Source of the DNA: an uncultured SAR116 cluster alpha proteobacterium
GTDB lineage: Bacteria; Pseudomonadota; Alphaproteobacteria; Puniceispirillales; Marisalimonadaceae
Length of the DNA: 64,000 nt
Direction: 5' to 3'
Assembly: GCA_902615325.1 (NCBI GenBank)
Contig: CACMOJ010000002.1
Coordinates: 1 to 64,000 of the forward strand
Made by a program: the position numbers and the translations under genes. This document shows, piece by piece, positions 38,313-48,741 of the stretch; the first letter of the stretch is position 1; every line of letters begins with the position of its first letter. Below the pieces are notes generated by a model, which did no database searches, was not told the origin of the DNA, and saw only the letters and a list, made by a program, of their open reading frames with translations.

Positions 38313-38873
38313 TTATTTTTTTATTTTTATAATACAATTTATTTTTTTATTTTTAAAAAAATCACATAATTTTATAGCATTTATTTTTGTAATAGCATTC
38401 GTTTCAATGGAATAAAATAAATTATTTTTATTATTCGTTTTAAATAATTTTATTTCAATTTCTTTAAATTGGAGTATTTTATGTTTGTTAACAATTAACA
38501 ATTGTTTATCTGCATTTTTTTTATTTTTAAAAACACCTAATTGAACTATAAACTTATTAATTATCCTTTTTGAATTATTTTTTTTATCTAATAAATTATT
38601 ATCTCTATTATCTTTATTTTTTTTAACTACAATATTTTTGGACTCTAAATTTTCTGAGATATTATCATTACCATGATTAAGAATTTTAAAATTATAGTCA
38701 TTATTTTTTACTTCATTTGGAATAATAAAATTTTCATTATTACTAGATTTAATTACTGGGATTTCAACAAATTCTTCTCTTATAAAAATGATATTTATAA
38801 AGCTAACTATAAATAAGCAAGTTAATGCCAAAAAATTTATACTTACAAAAAGATAAAAGTAAATTCTAAACAT
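38313..38873 (-). CDS. SPOR-domain-like membrane protein
   Basis: N-terminal TM; C-terminal FIVQLGVFKNKKNADKQLLIV. Confidence 0.7.
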   Translation of the reverse strand: MFRIYFYLFVSINFLALTCLFIVSFINIIFIREEFVEIPVIKSSNNENFIIPNEVKNNDYNFKILNHGNDNISENLESKNIVVKKNKDNRDNNLLDKKNNSKRIINKFIVQLGVFKNKKNADKQLLIVNKHKILQFKEIEIKLFKTNNKNNLFYSIETNAITKINAIKLCDFFKNKKINCIIKIKK

Positions 38874-38875
38874 TT

Positions 38876-40612
38876 TTACATCTCTTCCATGGGCTTGATA
38901 GATAAAATATTTAAACCGCTTTTTATTGTTAACATTATAGAATTAATTAAAGCTAATTTTGATTTTGTTATAGATGTATCGCCTACATGAATAAATTTTA
39001 AACTTTCGTCAACTTTACCTTTATTCCATAATGAATGAAATTCAGATGCCAATTCTATTAAGTAATAACAAATACGATGTGGCTCCATATGTTTAGCTGA
39101 CAATTCTACAACTCTTGGCCATTGGGAAATTAGTTTGATTAAAGATAATTCATTATTATCTTTTAACATTTTAATTTCATCAAAAGAAAATTTTTGATCA
39201 AATATATTAGAGTTTTTCACTATTGATTTACATCTTGCATAAGCATAGTGAACATAAAAGACTGGATTATCTTTATTTTGAGCCAATGCTTTTTTAAAGT
39301 CAAATTCTAAAATTTGTTCATTTTTTCTAGTTAACATGATAAATCTAATTACATCTTTTCCTAAATCATTAATTAGGTCAGATAACATTATAAAATTACC
39401 ACTTCTTTTACTCATCTTTATTTTTTTATCATCATTCATAAGATGAACAATTGCACAAACTTTATTTACAAGTTTTATTTTATTTGAAGATAATGCTTTT
39501 ACTGCACTTTCAATTCTTTTTAAATAACCTAAATGATCTGCACCAAGAATATTAATTAAATTTCCTTTAGTTTTTTCTATTTTATATAAATGATAAGCCA
39601 TATCATTAGCAAAATATGTCCAAGAACCATCTGATTTTTTTAATGCACGATCACTATCGTCTCCAAATAGAGAAGACTTAAATAAAAGTTGTGGTCTTGG
39701 CTCCCATTCTTCAAGATCAGCTTTACCTTTTGGCTTTTCTAACATTCCCTCATAAATTAATTTTTTATCATTTAAAATATTTAAAACTTTATCTAAAAAT
39801 CCTTTTTCAATTATTGACTTTTCACTAGTAAAGATATCCATTTCAACTCCAAGATTTAATAAATCTTTTTTTATTAAATTTAAAATCTCATTAATGACGA
39901 GTTGATTAACCGTTAAAAAAAATTTTTCGTAATCTAATTTTTCTAAAGTATCATTATATTGATTTTTTATCTTCTTAGCGATCTTAATTAAGTAATCACC
40001 AGGATAAAAATTTTCAGGAATATTTGCTTTTATCCCAGATAATTGTTCAAAATACCTTAATTGAACGGATTTAATTAAAACATCAATTTGTTTGCCAGCA
40101 TCATTAATGTAGTACTCACGAGTAACATTAAAACCTACTAATTTGAGTATTCTTGCCAAACAATCCCCTACAACAGCTCCTCTTGCATGACCTGCATGCA
40201 AAGGTCCTGTAGGATTAGCAGAAACAAACTCTAAGTTTAAGTTATTATTTTTACCAAATAGTTCATACTTCCATTTGCCATTTTCCAGTAAATTAAATAG
40301 TATTTTATGCCATATATCTTTTTTTAAAGTAAAATTTATAAAACCTGGATTTGCAACAAGAACATCAGAGAAATCATGATGAGTTTCAAATTTTAATTTT
40401 AATTTTTTTGCAACATCAAGTGGTTTTGTTTTAAATATAGAGGATAAAACTAATGCTGCATTAGTAGATAAATCTCCAAATTTTTTGTCCTTTGGAACTT
40501 CAACTACAACTTTTTCTAATAAATTAATATTCTCTAAAACAATATTGTTATCTTCTAACAAAATAAGAATTGTCTCATTTATATACCGTAAATAAGTGTT
40601 AAATATATTCAT
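38876..40612 (-). CDS. argS: Arginyl-tRNA synthetase
   Basis: LEFVSANPTGPLHAGHARGAVVGD; KMSKRSGNF. Confidence 0.97.
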   Translation of the reverse strand: MNIFNTYLRYINETILILLEDNNIVLENINLLEKVVVEVPKDKKFGDLSTNAALVLSSIFKTKPLDVAKKLKLKFETHHDFSDVLVANPGFINFTLKKDIWHKILFNLLENGKWKYELFGKNNNLNLEFVSANPTGPLHAGHARGAVVGDCLARILKLVGFNVTREYYINDAGKQIDVLIKSVQLRYFEQLSGIKANIPENFYPGDYLIKIAKKIKNQYNDTLEKLDYEKFFLTVNQLVINEILNLIKKDLLNLGVEMDIFTSEKSIIEKGFLDKVLNILNDKKLIYEGMLEKPKGKADLEEWEPRPQLLFKSSLFGDDSDRALKKSDGSWTYFANDMAYHLYKIEKTKGNLINILGADHLGYLKRIESAVKALSSNKIKLVNKVCAIVHLMNDDKKIKMSKRSGNFIMLSDLINDLGKDVIRFIMLTRKNEQILEFDFKKALAQNKDNPVFYVHYAYARCKSIVKNSNIFDQKFSFDEIKMLKDNNELSLIKLISQWPRVVELSAKHMEPHRICYYLIELASEFHSLWNKGKVDESLKFIHVGDTSITKSKLALINSIMLTIKSGLNILSIKPMEEM

Positions 40613-40617
40613 AATTA

Positions 40618-41793
40618 TTATGATCTTAAATCATTTGATTTCATTTCGAAATAATTGTCAGTCATACTTGCAATATAATCACAAACATCTGTTGCAATAA
40701 TTGCATCTGTTATATTTTGTCTTGTTTTGTAATCTGAAGTTTGCCACTTTACAGGAAGCATTTTTGGGTCATTAGTATACATTTCAAACAAAAATCTAAA
40801 TTTTTTGTCAATAAGTGAGTATTGGTCCAAAATTTTTTTATTATTATACATATTTTGAAACAAAAATTTTTTTATTGAGAGAAGTTCTTTATATGTATTT
40901 GTTTTCATTTCAATTATTTGTTTACCATAATTAATAACATCATCAATAGTTTTAATTTCATTCTTAATGATGTTAAACTTTGATTTCTCAACCAAATCAT
41001 TAATAAAATAGTTGGATAAATTATTGGTTAAATAATAGATTAAAAGTTTATCATCTTTAATTTTATTATTTTTAAATTTTTGCAAAAAAGTATCTATTAT
41101 TGGTAAATTTATTAAATCTTTTATTTTAATAATCTTTGATCTTAAACCATCTTCTAAATCATGCGAAACATAAGCAATGTCATCACAAATATTGGCAATT
41201 TGTCCCTCTAATGAGGAATATTTATTAATTTCGAAATTAAAATCTTTTTCTAGAGATTTAATTAAACTTGGAACATTACTCATTGATTTAAATGGACCAT
41301 TATGCTTGATAATTCCATCCAAAGTTTCATAAGTTAAATTTAAACCATCAAAGTTTAAATACTTTTTTTCAATCTTCGTAACAATCTTTAATGTATGTAA
41401 ATTATGGTTAAACCCTCCATAATTTTTCATTAAATCATGTAAAACATCCTCTCCTGCGTGACCAAATGGTGGATGCCCAAGGTCATGGGCTAAGGAAATT
41501 GCCTCAGCCAAATCATCATTCAAGTTTAAATAACGAGCAACAGATCTTGCTAATTGTGCAACTTCTAAAGTATGTGTCAATCTGGTTCTGACATGATCAT
41601 TTTTAGTGTTAATGAAAACTTGAGTTTTGTCCTTTAGTCTTTTAAATGCATCGCTATATAGAATTCTATCTCTATCTCTTTGATATTCTGTCCTATTAAA
41701 TTGAAGTTTACTGTCTTTATATTTTCTGCCTTTGCTATAATTCCCGTGAGAAGCGATATCAGAAAGTTGTCGATTTTCATATTTCTTGTTCAT
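40618..41793 (-). CDS. dgt: Deoxyguanosinetriphosphate triphosphohydrolase-like protein (start probably internal to 41835)
   Basis: RDRDRILYSDAFKRLKDKTQVF; RTRLTHTLEVAQLARSVAR; AHDLGHPPFGHAGE. MNKKYENRQLSD is a more plausible N-terminus. Confidence 0.88.
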   Translation of the reverse strand: MNKKYENRQLSDIASHGNYSKGRKYKDSKLQFNRTEYQRDRDRILYSDAFKRLKDKTQVFINTKNDHVRTRLTHTLEVAQLARSVARYLNLNDDLAEAISLAHDLGHPPFGHAGEDVLHDLMKNYGGFNHNLHTLKIVTKIEKKYLNFDGLNLTYETLDGIIKHNGPFKSMSNVPSLIKSLEKDFNFEINKYSSLEGQIANICDDIAYVSHDLEDGLRSKIIKIKDLINLPIIDTFLQKFKNNKIKDDKLLIYYLTNNLSNYFINDLVEKSKFNIIKNEIKTIDDVINYGKQIIEMKTNTYKELLSIKKFLFQNMYNNKKILDQYSLIDKKFRFLFEMYTNDPKMLPVKWQTSDYKTRQNITDAIIATDVCDYIASMTDNYFEMKSNDLRS

Positions 41794-41850
41794 ACAATAA
41801 ATCTGGTGTAATGTTGTTTTAAAATATACGTGCATTAAATATAATATATT

Positions 41851-42177
41851 ATGAATAATTTTAAACTAACAAATAATGCGGCTACTAGAATTAAAAAACT
41901 TCAAAAAAATGAAGAAATTGGTTCTTTATTTCGTATTTCAGTTCTTGGTGGTGGTTGTTCAGGGTTTCAATATGATTTTTCTTTTACAAAAGAGATAAAA
42001 GATGACGACATTACCTTTTGTGATTTTGATGTAAATTATTTAATTGATAAAACATCAATTGAATTTATTAAAGACGGAAGTTTAGATTTTGTTCAAGAAT
42101 TGGGAGGTTCTTTTTTTAAGATTGAAAATCCTAATTCAACTGCAAATTGTGGTTGTGGTACTAGTTTTTCCATTTGA
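41851..42177 (+). CDS. erpA: Iron-sulfur cluster insertion protein (HesB/IscA/ErpA)
   Basis: RISVLGGGCSGFQYDFSF; NCGCGTSF. Confidence 0.92.
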   Translation: MNNFKLTNNAATRIKKLQKNEEIGSLFRISVLGGGCSGFQYDFSFTKEIKDDDITFCDFDVNYLIDKTSIEFIKDGSLDFVQELGGSFFKIENPNSTANCGCGTSFSI

Positions 42178-42183
42178 TTTAAA

Positions 42184-42939
42184 ATGTATATATCAAGTTT
42201 TAATGTCAACTCTATTAATGCAAGAACAGATAACTTAGTTAATTATCTTAATAAATACCCAATAGATGTACTTCTATTACAGGAAATAAAATCGGTTAAA
42301 GAAAATTTTCCATATAAAACCTTTGAAAATCTTGGATATAATATCTATGCAAATTGTCAAAAATCTTATAACGGTGTCGCAATACTTAGTAAATTTAAAA
42401 TGATTAATCCAAAATTTAGTTTTTTTGAAGATAATCAAGCTAGATTTTTAGAAGTTAATATACAAGATTATAAAATAATTTGTGTTTATGTACCTAATGG
42501 AAATCCAATAGATACCGAAAAATATACTTATAAGTTAAATTGGTTAGAAAACTTTTATTCATATTGCAAATCACTTATAAAAACTAATAAAAAAATCGTT
42601 ATTGGAGGGGATTTTAATATAATTCAATCAAATCTTGATTGTTATAATGAGGATGATTGGTTTAATGATGCTTTATTTACAATAGAAGTTAAAAAAAAAT
42701 TAAGACAGATTTTACACCTTGGTTTCTATGATTCCTTTAGAGCAAAAAATAGTTCAATAAAAGCATTTAGTTATTGGGATTATCAAAGTGGTGCTTGGCA
42801 GAAAGATAACGGAATTAGAATTGATCTAATATTATTAACTTCAAACGTTATAGATGAATTAAAAAATTCAGGGATTCATAAAGAACTCAGGGGGCAAACT
42901 AAACCAAGTGACCATACACCTGTATGGATCGAATTATGA
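42184..42939 (+). CDS. xthA: Exodeoxyribonuclease III
   Basis: SSFNVNSINARTDNLVNYL; VLLLQEIK; GGDFNI; PSDHTPVWIEL. Confidence 0.95.
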   Translation: MYISSFNVNSINARTDNLVNYLNKYPIDVLLLQEIKSVKENFPYKTFENLGYNIYANCQKSYNGVAILSKFKMINPKFSFFEDNQARFLEVNIQDYKIICVYVPNGNPIDTEKYTYKLNWLENFYSYCKSLIKTNKKIVIGGDFNIIQSNLDCYNEDDWFNDALFTIEVKKKLRQILHLGFYDSFRAKNSSIKAFSYWDYQSGAWQKDNGIRIDLILLTSNVIDELKNSGIHKELRGQTKPSDHTPVWIEL

Positions 42940-42947
42940 TATTTATA

Positions 42948-44807
42948 CTACAAATATTTGTTTTTAGGTTTAAAGGCATTAGTATTACTTTTTCTAGGAT
43001 TATGAACCCAAACTTTACCATTAGGGTGCATTCCAGCTCCGTAAACAGCTGAAACTGCTAAATTTCTCATTCTAGCTAATAGACGAGTATCCACCTCTCC
43101 AACAAAAGGATGAATTCCACCATTTTTATTCACTTCATCTTTCCATTTTTTTTCTCTAGATAAAAATGTTTCTTTATCTTGTAGTTCAATACAATTAAGT
43201 TCATTTGTATTCAAATTGGCTTCAATTGTATCACCCTCTTCAACTAGAGCAATTGGCCCACCTAGAGCTGCTTCAGGACCAACATGACCAATAACTAAAC
43301 CAACAGAACCACCAGAAAATCTAGCATCTGTCATTAAAGCTAATGTAATATCTCTTTCTCTACATAAGGTAGTTATTCTAGATGTAGGGTCCAACATTTC
43401 GGGCATGCCAGGAGCACCCACTGGTCCTTCATATCTTACAATGATCATATCTAAGTCATTAAAAAAATCGGGATGATTATCTAATTTTTCTAGCAATTTT
43501 TTTTCTCCATCAAATATTCTCGCTTTACCTTTGAAGATATTATTTTCAAGGCCTCTTTCAACACCAGCTAATTTCAATATAGCTGTATTTTCAGGTGACA
43601 AATTTCCACCAAGAAGTCTTAATCCACCCGTTTTTTTGAATGGGCTCTTAACATGATATATTACTTCATTATCAGGGCTATCTGGATTTAATCTTAATAC
43701 TTGCTCACTAAGTGTTTCACCTGTGCAAGTTAATGTGTGCCCATTTAACAAACCAGAATCCAATAAGTTTTTGATTATTACCTGTATTCCACCTTTTTCA
43801 TCAATATCAACCATAGAGTATTTACCAAAGGGCCTTGCATCTATGACTACTGGAACAATATTTTGAGATAAATCATTAAACTCCTTCATATTCATAATGT
43901 CTCTTTCAAAATCAGAATATCCTGCTGATCTTGCAATCTCAGGAGCATGAAGTAAAACATTTGTTGAACCACCTACTGCCATTGAAACTATCATTGCATT
44001 TCTTATAGATTCTCTAGTAACTAAATCACGCGGTTTAATATTTTTTTTAATCATATTAACAAGAAAATCTACTAATTCATTTGGAAAAATTTTTAACCTT
44101 CTAGGGTCATCAGAAGCTGGTGAAACCATATGGAGAGGTTGCATACCAACAACAGCTATAAACGTCTGCATTGTATTGTAGGTAAACATACCTCCACAAC
44201 TACCATAACCAGGACAAGATTCTTTAGCTATCCTACATTTCAAATCTTCATCTTCACTACCTGCTAATTGAAAACTCGATATGATATCTAACGGTTCTTT
44301 TGTTATAGAATCAGTTCCTGGTCTAATAGTTCCATCTGACATTATAATTGCAGGCCTATTATGCTCTAACAAAGCCGATAAAGTACCAACAGGAGGTTTA
44401 TCACATGCAACTACAGCAATTGTTCCTTCTAAACCACTAGCACTTAAATGTTCACAAATAGCATCATTAGTAACTTCTCGACCAATAAGAGAATATCGCA
44501 TTTCACGTGTTCCATTTCTCATTCCATCTGATGTTGCGATAGTAAACTCTGGAGCAACAAGTCGCATTTTGAAATCACTATTTTTGTTGTCAATTCTATT
44601 TTTAAGAGCATCATGAATTGTATCAACTTTTAGTTTTACTCCTAAATAACATTGTGAGTCTCCACCATTTCCTATAACACCAACAGATGGATTATGAATA
44701 TAATCAAGGTTAGTTCCTAGTTCTCTTGCTATTCCATATGTTTGAGCGTTTCTTCCAGGATTCCTATCTATTAAAACTGATTTATTTTTTTTCATTATAC
44801 ACTCCAA
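42948..44807 (-). CDS. IlvD/Edd-family dehydratase (divergent from canonical IlvD)
   Basis: VACDKPPVGTLSALLEHNRPAIIMSDG, PGYGSCGGMFTYNTMQ, VRYEGPVGAPGMPEM, DARFSGGSVGLVIGHVGPEA. Confidence 0.88.
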   Translation of the reverse strand: MECIMKKNKSVLIDRNPGRNAQTYGIARELGTNLDYIHNPSVGVIGNGGDSQCYLGVKLKVDTIHDALKNRIDNKNSDFKMRLVAPEFTIATSDGMRNGTREMRYSLIGREVTNDAICEHLSASGLEGTIAVVACDKPPVGTLSALLEHNRPAIIMSDGTIRPGTDSITKEPLDIISSFQLAGSEDEDLKCRIAKESCPGYGSCGGMFTYNTMQTFIAVVGMQPLHMVSPASDDPRRLKIFPNELVDFLVNMIKKNIKPRDLVTRESIRNAMIVSMAVGGSTNVLLHAPEIARSAGYSDFERDIMNMKEFNDLSQNIVPVVIDARPFGKYSMVDIDEKGGIQVIIKNLLDSGLLNGHTLTCTGETLSEQVLRLNPDSPDNEVIYHVKSPFKKTGGLRLLGGNLSPENTAILKLAGVERGLENNIFKGKARIFDGEKKLLEKLDNHPDFFNDLDMIIVRYEGPVGAPGMPEMLDPTSRITTLCRERDITLALMTDARFSGGSVGLVIGHVGPEAALGGPIALVEEGDTIEANLNTNELNCIELQDKETFLSREKKWKDEVNKNGGIHPFVGEVDTRLLARMRNLAVSAVYGAGMHPNGKVWVHNPRKSNTNAFKPKNKYL

Positions 44808-44808
44808 T

Positions 44809-47436
44809 TTAATTTGATATTATCTCATTTATTTCTTTAATTTTAGTTAAAAATTGTTTTTTTAAATTTTCATTTTTTACAATAACTTCCTTAGGAGCTT
44901 TATCTAAAAAAGATTTATTGGATAACAAATTATCAATTTTTACTAAACCTTCTTCAGCTTTACTTCTCTGTTCAATCAGCAGTTTTATTTGATTTTCATC
45001 TAAAATATTAGATTTTTTTTTAATTCCTAAAATAAATTTTTCCGTTTGAATATAATTTAAATTGTCTTCAGGAAACTTGTTGTCACTTAAATAAATAATT
45101 TCTTTTAGTTTTCCAATATACTGAAGTAAAAATTCATTTTTTTTTACTAATTTGATATTTTTTAAGTAATTTGATTTGATATAAATATTTAAAGTATTTT
45201 TAAATGAAACTTTATTTTTAACTCTATAAACTCTTAATGCGATTATTATATCAATTAGTAACTCAATTGATAAATCTACAGTATCTAATTTAAACTTCTT
45301 TGGCCAACTTGAAGATATAAGCATTTCACTATCATTAAAAAATTTTAAATTCAACTCTTCTGTTAGATATGGCTTTATGGGATGCAATAGTTTTAAAACT
45401 GATTTCATTATAAATGAGGATACATATTTAACTTCATTTACATCATCTATTACTTTTGACCTAAATACTGGTTTTAAGAATTCTAAATACCAATCACAAA
45501 AATCTCCCCAAACAAATTTATAAACAGTATTAGAATACTCATTAAATTTGTAATTAAAAATAGCTTTATCTACATTGTCATATACATCAATAAGTTTGTT
45601 TAATATCCAAATGTTAATTGGTAATTTAACATCTTTAAGATCTAATTCCTTAAAGTTATAACAATCATTTAAATTCAAAAATTTACATGCATTAATTACT
45701 TTGGTTGAAAAATTTCTGTAGCCAATAATTCTTTCTTCGGATAACTTTATATCCCTACCTTGTGCAGCCATTGCGCAAAGTGTAAACCTTAAAGAGTCAG
45801 CACTATATTTTTCTAATAAATCTAGAGGGTCCATCACATTACCCTTTGACTTAGACATTTTTTGTCCTTTTTCATCTCTAACCAAAGCATGAATATAAAC
45901 TTCTTTAAAAGGAGATACACCTTTCATAAAATGAATACCCATCATCATCATTCTAGCTACCCAAAAAAATATTATATCAAATCCCGTTACCAAAACCTCT
46001 GATGGATAATATTTTTTCAATAAATCACTTTCCTCAGGCCAATTAAGTGTAGAAAATGGCCATAAAGCAGAAGAAAACCATGTATCTAAAACATCTTCAT
46101 CCTGTTTTAGTAAAACTTTTTTTCCATAGAATAAATCAGCAGATTTTTGTGCGTCTTTAGAATTTTCAGCAACAAATACTTTATTGTCTGGTCCATACCA
46201 AGCTGGTATCCTATGTCCCCACCAAAGTTGCCTAGATATACACCATGGCTGAATATTTTCCATCCAATCAAAAAAAGTGTTTTCCCAACTCTTAGGTACA
46301 AATTTAGTTTCACCAGACTTCACAGAATCTAAAGCAGGTTTTGCTAATGCTTCTGCGTTGACATACCATTGATCCATAAGCCAGGGCTCAATAATTGTTC
46401 CAGATCTGTCACCATGAGGAACAACATTATTGATTGTCTCTATCTTTTCAATTAAGTTATTTTGTTTTAATATTTCAATTATTTTTTCTCTTGCAACAAA
46501 TCTATCTATTCCTTCAAATTCAGGTGGAACATTTTTATTTAGACGTCCATTTTGGTCAAATATATTTATATTTTTTAAACCATGCCTTTTTCCTACCTCA
46601 AAGTCATTGAAGTCATGTGCAGGAGTAATTTTTACAGCACCAGTTCCTTTTTCAATTTCGGTAAAATCATCTGAAATTATAGGAATTTTTCTATTTGAAA
46701 TTGGTAAAATCAAATTTTTTCCAATAAATTGATTGTATCTTTCGTCATTGGGGTTAACGGCAACAGCAACATCCCCTAACATTGTCTCTGGCCTTGTGGT
46801 TGCAACAATTAAAAAATCTTTTCTATTTTCTAATGGATATTTTATATACCAGAATTGACTTTTCATTTCTCTTTGTTCTACTTCTAAATCAGAAATAGCT
46901 GTTAACAATTTTGTATCCCAATTTACTAACCTTTTATCTTTATAAATTAAACCTTCATTGAAAAGTTTTACAAAAACCTTTTTAACTGCAGATGACAAGC
47001 CATCATCCATAGTAAATCTTTCTTTATCCCAATCTGGAGAAGCTCCAAGTGCCCTAAGTTGATTAGTAATTTGTCCTCCAGAATGCTCTTTCCATTCCCA
47101 TACTTTCTTTAAAAACTTATCTCTACCAATATCTCTTCTATCAATCCCTTTTTCGTTTAATTGCCTTTCAACAACCATTTGAGTTGCAATACCAGCATGA
47201 TCTGTTCCTGGTTGCCATAGAACATCACGACCTTTCATACGAAAATATCTAATTAAAATGTCTTGAAGAGTAAAAGTTAATGCGTGTCCAATATGTAGTG
47301 AACCCGTAACATTAGGCGGAGGCATCATTATTGTATATGGTTCTTTCTTACTACTCACCTTTGCTTTGAAACAACCTTTTTTAGCCCAACGATCATACCA
47401 AAATTTTTCATAATCTTTATGATTAAATGTATCCAT
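44809..47436 (-). CDS. valS: Valyl-tRNA synthetase
   Basis: MPPPNVTGSLHIGHALTFTLQD; DVLDTWFSSALWPFST; KMSKSKGNVMDPLDL. Confidence 0.97.
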   Translation of the reverse strand: MDTFNHKDYEKFWYDRWAKKGCFKAKVSSKKEPYTIMMPPPNVTGSLHIGHALTFTLQDILIRYFRMKGRDVLWQPGTDHAGIATQMVVERQLNEKGIDRRDIGRDKFLKKVWEWKEHSGGQITNQLRALGASPDWDKERFTMDDGLSSAVKKVFVKLFNEGLIYKDKRLVNWDTKLLTAISDLEVEQREMKSQFWYIKYPLENRKDFLIVATTRPETMLGDVAVAVNPNDERYNQFIGKNLILPISNRKIPIISDDFTEIEKGTGAVKITPAHDFNDFEVGKRHGLKNINIFDQNGRLNKNVPPEFEGIDRFVAREKIIEILKQNNLIEKIETINNVVPHGDRSGTIIEPWLMDQWYVNAEALAKPALDSVKSGETKFVPKSWENTFFDWMENIQPWCISRQLWWGHRIPAWYGPDNKVFVAENSKDAQKSADLFYGKKVLLKQDEDVLDTWFSSALWPFSTLNWPEESDLLKKYYPSEVLVTGFDIIFFWVARMMMMGIHFMKGVSPFKEVYIHALVRDEKGQKMSKSKGNVMDPLDLLEKYSADSLRFTLCAMAAQGRDIKLSEERIIGYRNFSTKVINACKFLNLNDCYNFKELDLKDVKLPINIWILNKLIDVYDNVDKAIFNYKFNEYSNTVYKFVWGDFCDWYLEFLKPVFRSKVIDDVNEVKYVSSFIMKSVLKLLHPIKPYLTEELNLKFFNDSEMLISSSWPKKFKLDTVDLSIELLIDIIIALRVYRVKNKVSFKNTLNIYIKSNYLKNIKLVKKNEFLLQYIGKLKEIIYLSDNKFPEDNLNYIQTEKFILGIKKKSNILDENQIKLLIEQRSKAEEGLVKIDNLLSNKSFLDKAPKEVIVKNENLKKQFLTKIKEINEIISN

Positions 47437-47446
47437 TAAGTATTGC

Positions 47447-48736
47447 CTAAAAGTTATATTTTCCTATATCTATCAAAAGTTTGTACTTATTAAGCAATTG
47501 ATCTGATTTACTTTTTAATAATCGCACTTCTGCATTCATTACATCAACTTCTATATCTAACACATCTAATAAAGTTCTCAAGCCAAACTCCTCTTCTTTT
47601 TTTACACCATTTAAAGCTAACTTCGATGCATTATATTCTTTATCAGCAGCAACAACGCTGAAATCAGAATTTATATGATTATTAAATAAAGAAAGAGTTT
47701 TTAATTTGCTAACTCTAGTTAGCTCTTTTTCTTCTTCTAAAAGACTCTTATAATCATCATCTAAGCTTAATATTAATGATCTCTCAGATTTATTCCTTAA
47801 TAAAGTAGATTTAAACGTAAGTATTGTGCCATAGCTCGAATAATCATTAGCTGACGAGTTTGAATCTGACTCACTATTTTTTATATACAAATCTAAATCT
47901 AATGATGGATAACTACTTGATGATTGTTTGGCTTTTAAAAGCTGAGCATTTTTTTTCTTTAACATAATATTTAAAATTCTTAAGTTAGAATTTAAAGATA
48001 ACCTTTCTGCCTTTTTAACTGATTTAGGAAGAGAAAAATTAAATTCAGGAAATTTTAATTGTCTAATATTGAAATCATCACCAATTAGACTTTTAAATTC
48101 GTTGATATAGTTTATTTGTTCAGTCTTACTCGTAGCTAACTCATACTCAGATCGTGCAAGTCTTGCCTCAGCCTCTGATACTATTGTTGGAGTAATTGTT
48201 CCAGCAGAAAGCTTTAATTTTGATGCTTTAACTGCAGTCTTAAACCTTCTTACATTAGAAATTCTTAGATCCAAAATTTTATTTGAGTTATAAACATTAA
48301 GATAACTCGTTAATGTATTAATAAATAAATCTTGTTTAGCTAAAAGAAGATTATTAGAAGCAATTTTTTTATTATTCAAAGCAATTTCTACGCTTTTATC
48401 AGTATAGCCAAAATCAATTAAAGTTTTATCTAAACTTATTGTGTTTACAGTTGTTCTTTGGTCTACATAATCACCAATATGATCTGATTTTTTATTATCT
48501 AATGTAAATGAACTAGTAAAATCAAAACTCCAATCTTTATTTGAATAAGAATTCTTTATCAAATTAGTTTTAGAATTTAATAAAAATTCATGTTTTTTAA
48601 TAATGTTACTATTTGTAATTGATTTCTTATATGCATTTATAAAGAGAAAATGTTCATCAGCTTTTATCTTAAAGCTAATGCATATTGCTAAATTAATAAA
48701 AATAAATATAAATGAAGATGTTAATTTTATTTGCAT
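47447..48736 (-). CDS. TolC-family outer-membrane efflux protein
   Basis: SLDKTLIDFGYTDKSVEIALNNKKIA; VSEAEARLARSEYELA; EEEFGLRTLLDVLDIEVDVMNAEVRLLKSKSD. Confidence 0.88.
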   Translation of the reverse strand: MQIKLTSSFIFIFINLAICISFKIKADEHFLFINAYKKSITNSNIIKKHEFLLNSKTNLIKNSYSNKDWSFDFTSSFTLDNKKSDHIGDYVDQRTTVNTISLDKTLIDFGYTDKSVEIALNNKKIASNNLLLAKQDLFINTLTSYLNVYNSNKILDLRISNVRRFKTAVKASKLKLSAGTITPTIVSEAEARLARSEYELATSKTEQINYINEFKSLIGDDFNIRQLKFPEFNFSLPKSVKKAERLSLNSNLRILNIMLKKKNAQLLKAKQSSSSYPSLDLDLYIKNSESDSNSSANDYSSYGTILTFKSTLLRNKSERSLILSLDDDYKSLLEEEKELTRVSKLKTLSLFNNHINSDFSVVAADKEYNASKLALNGVKKEEEFGLRTLLDVLDIEVDVMNAEVRLLKSKSDQLLNKYKLLIDIGKYNF

Positions 48737-48741
48737 ATAAA

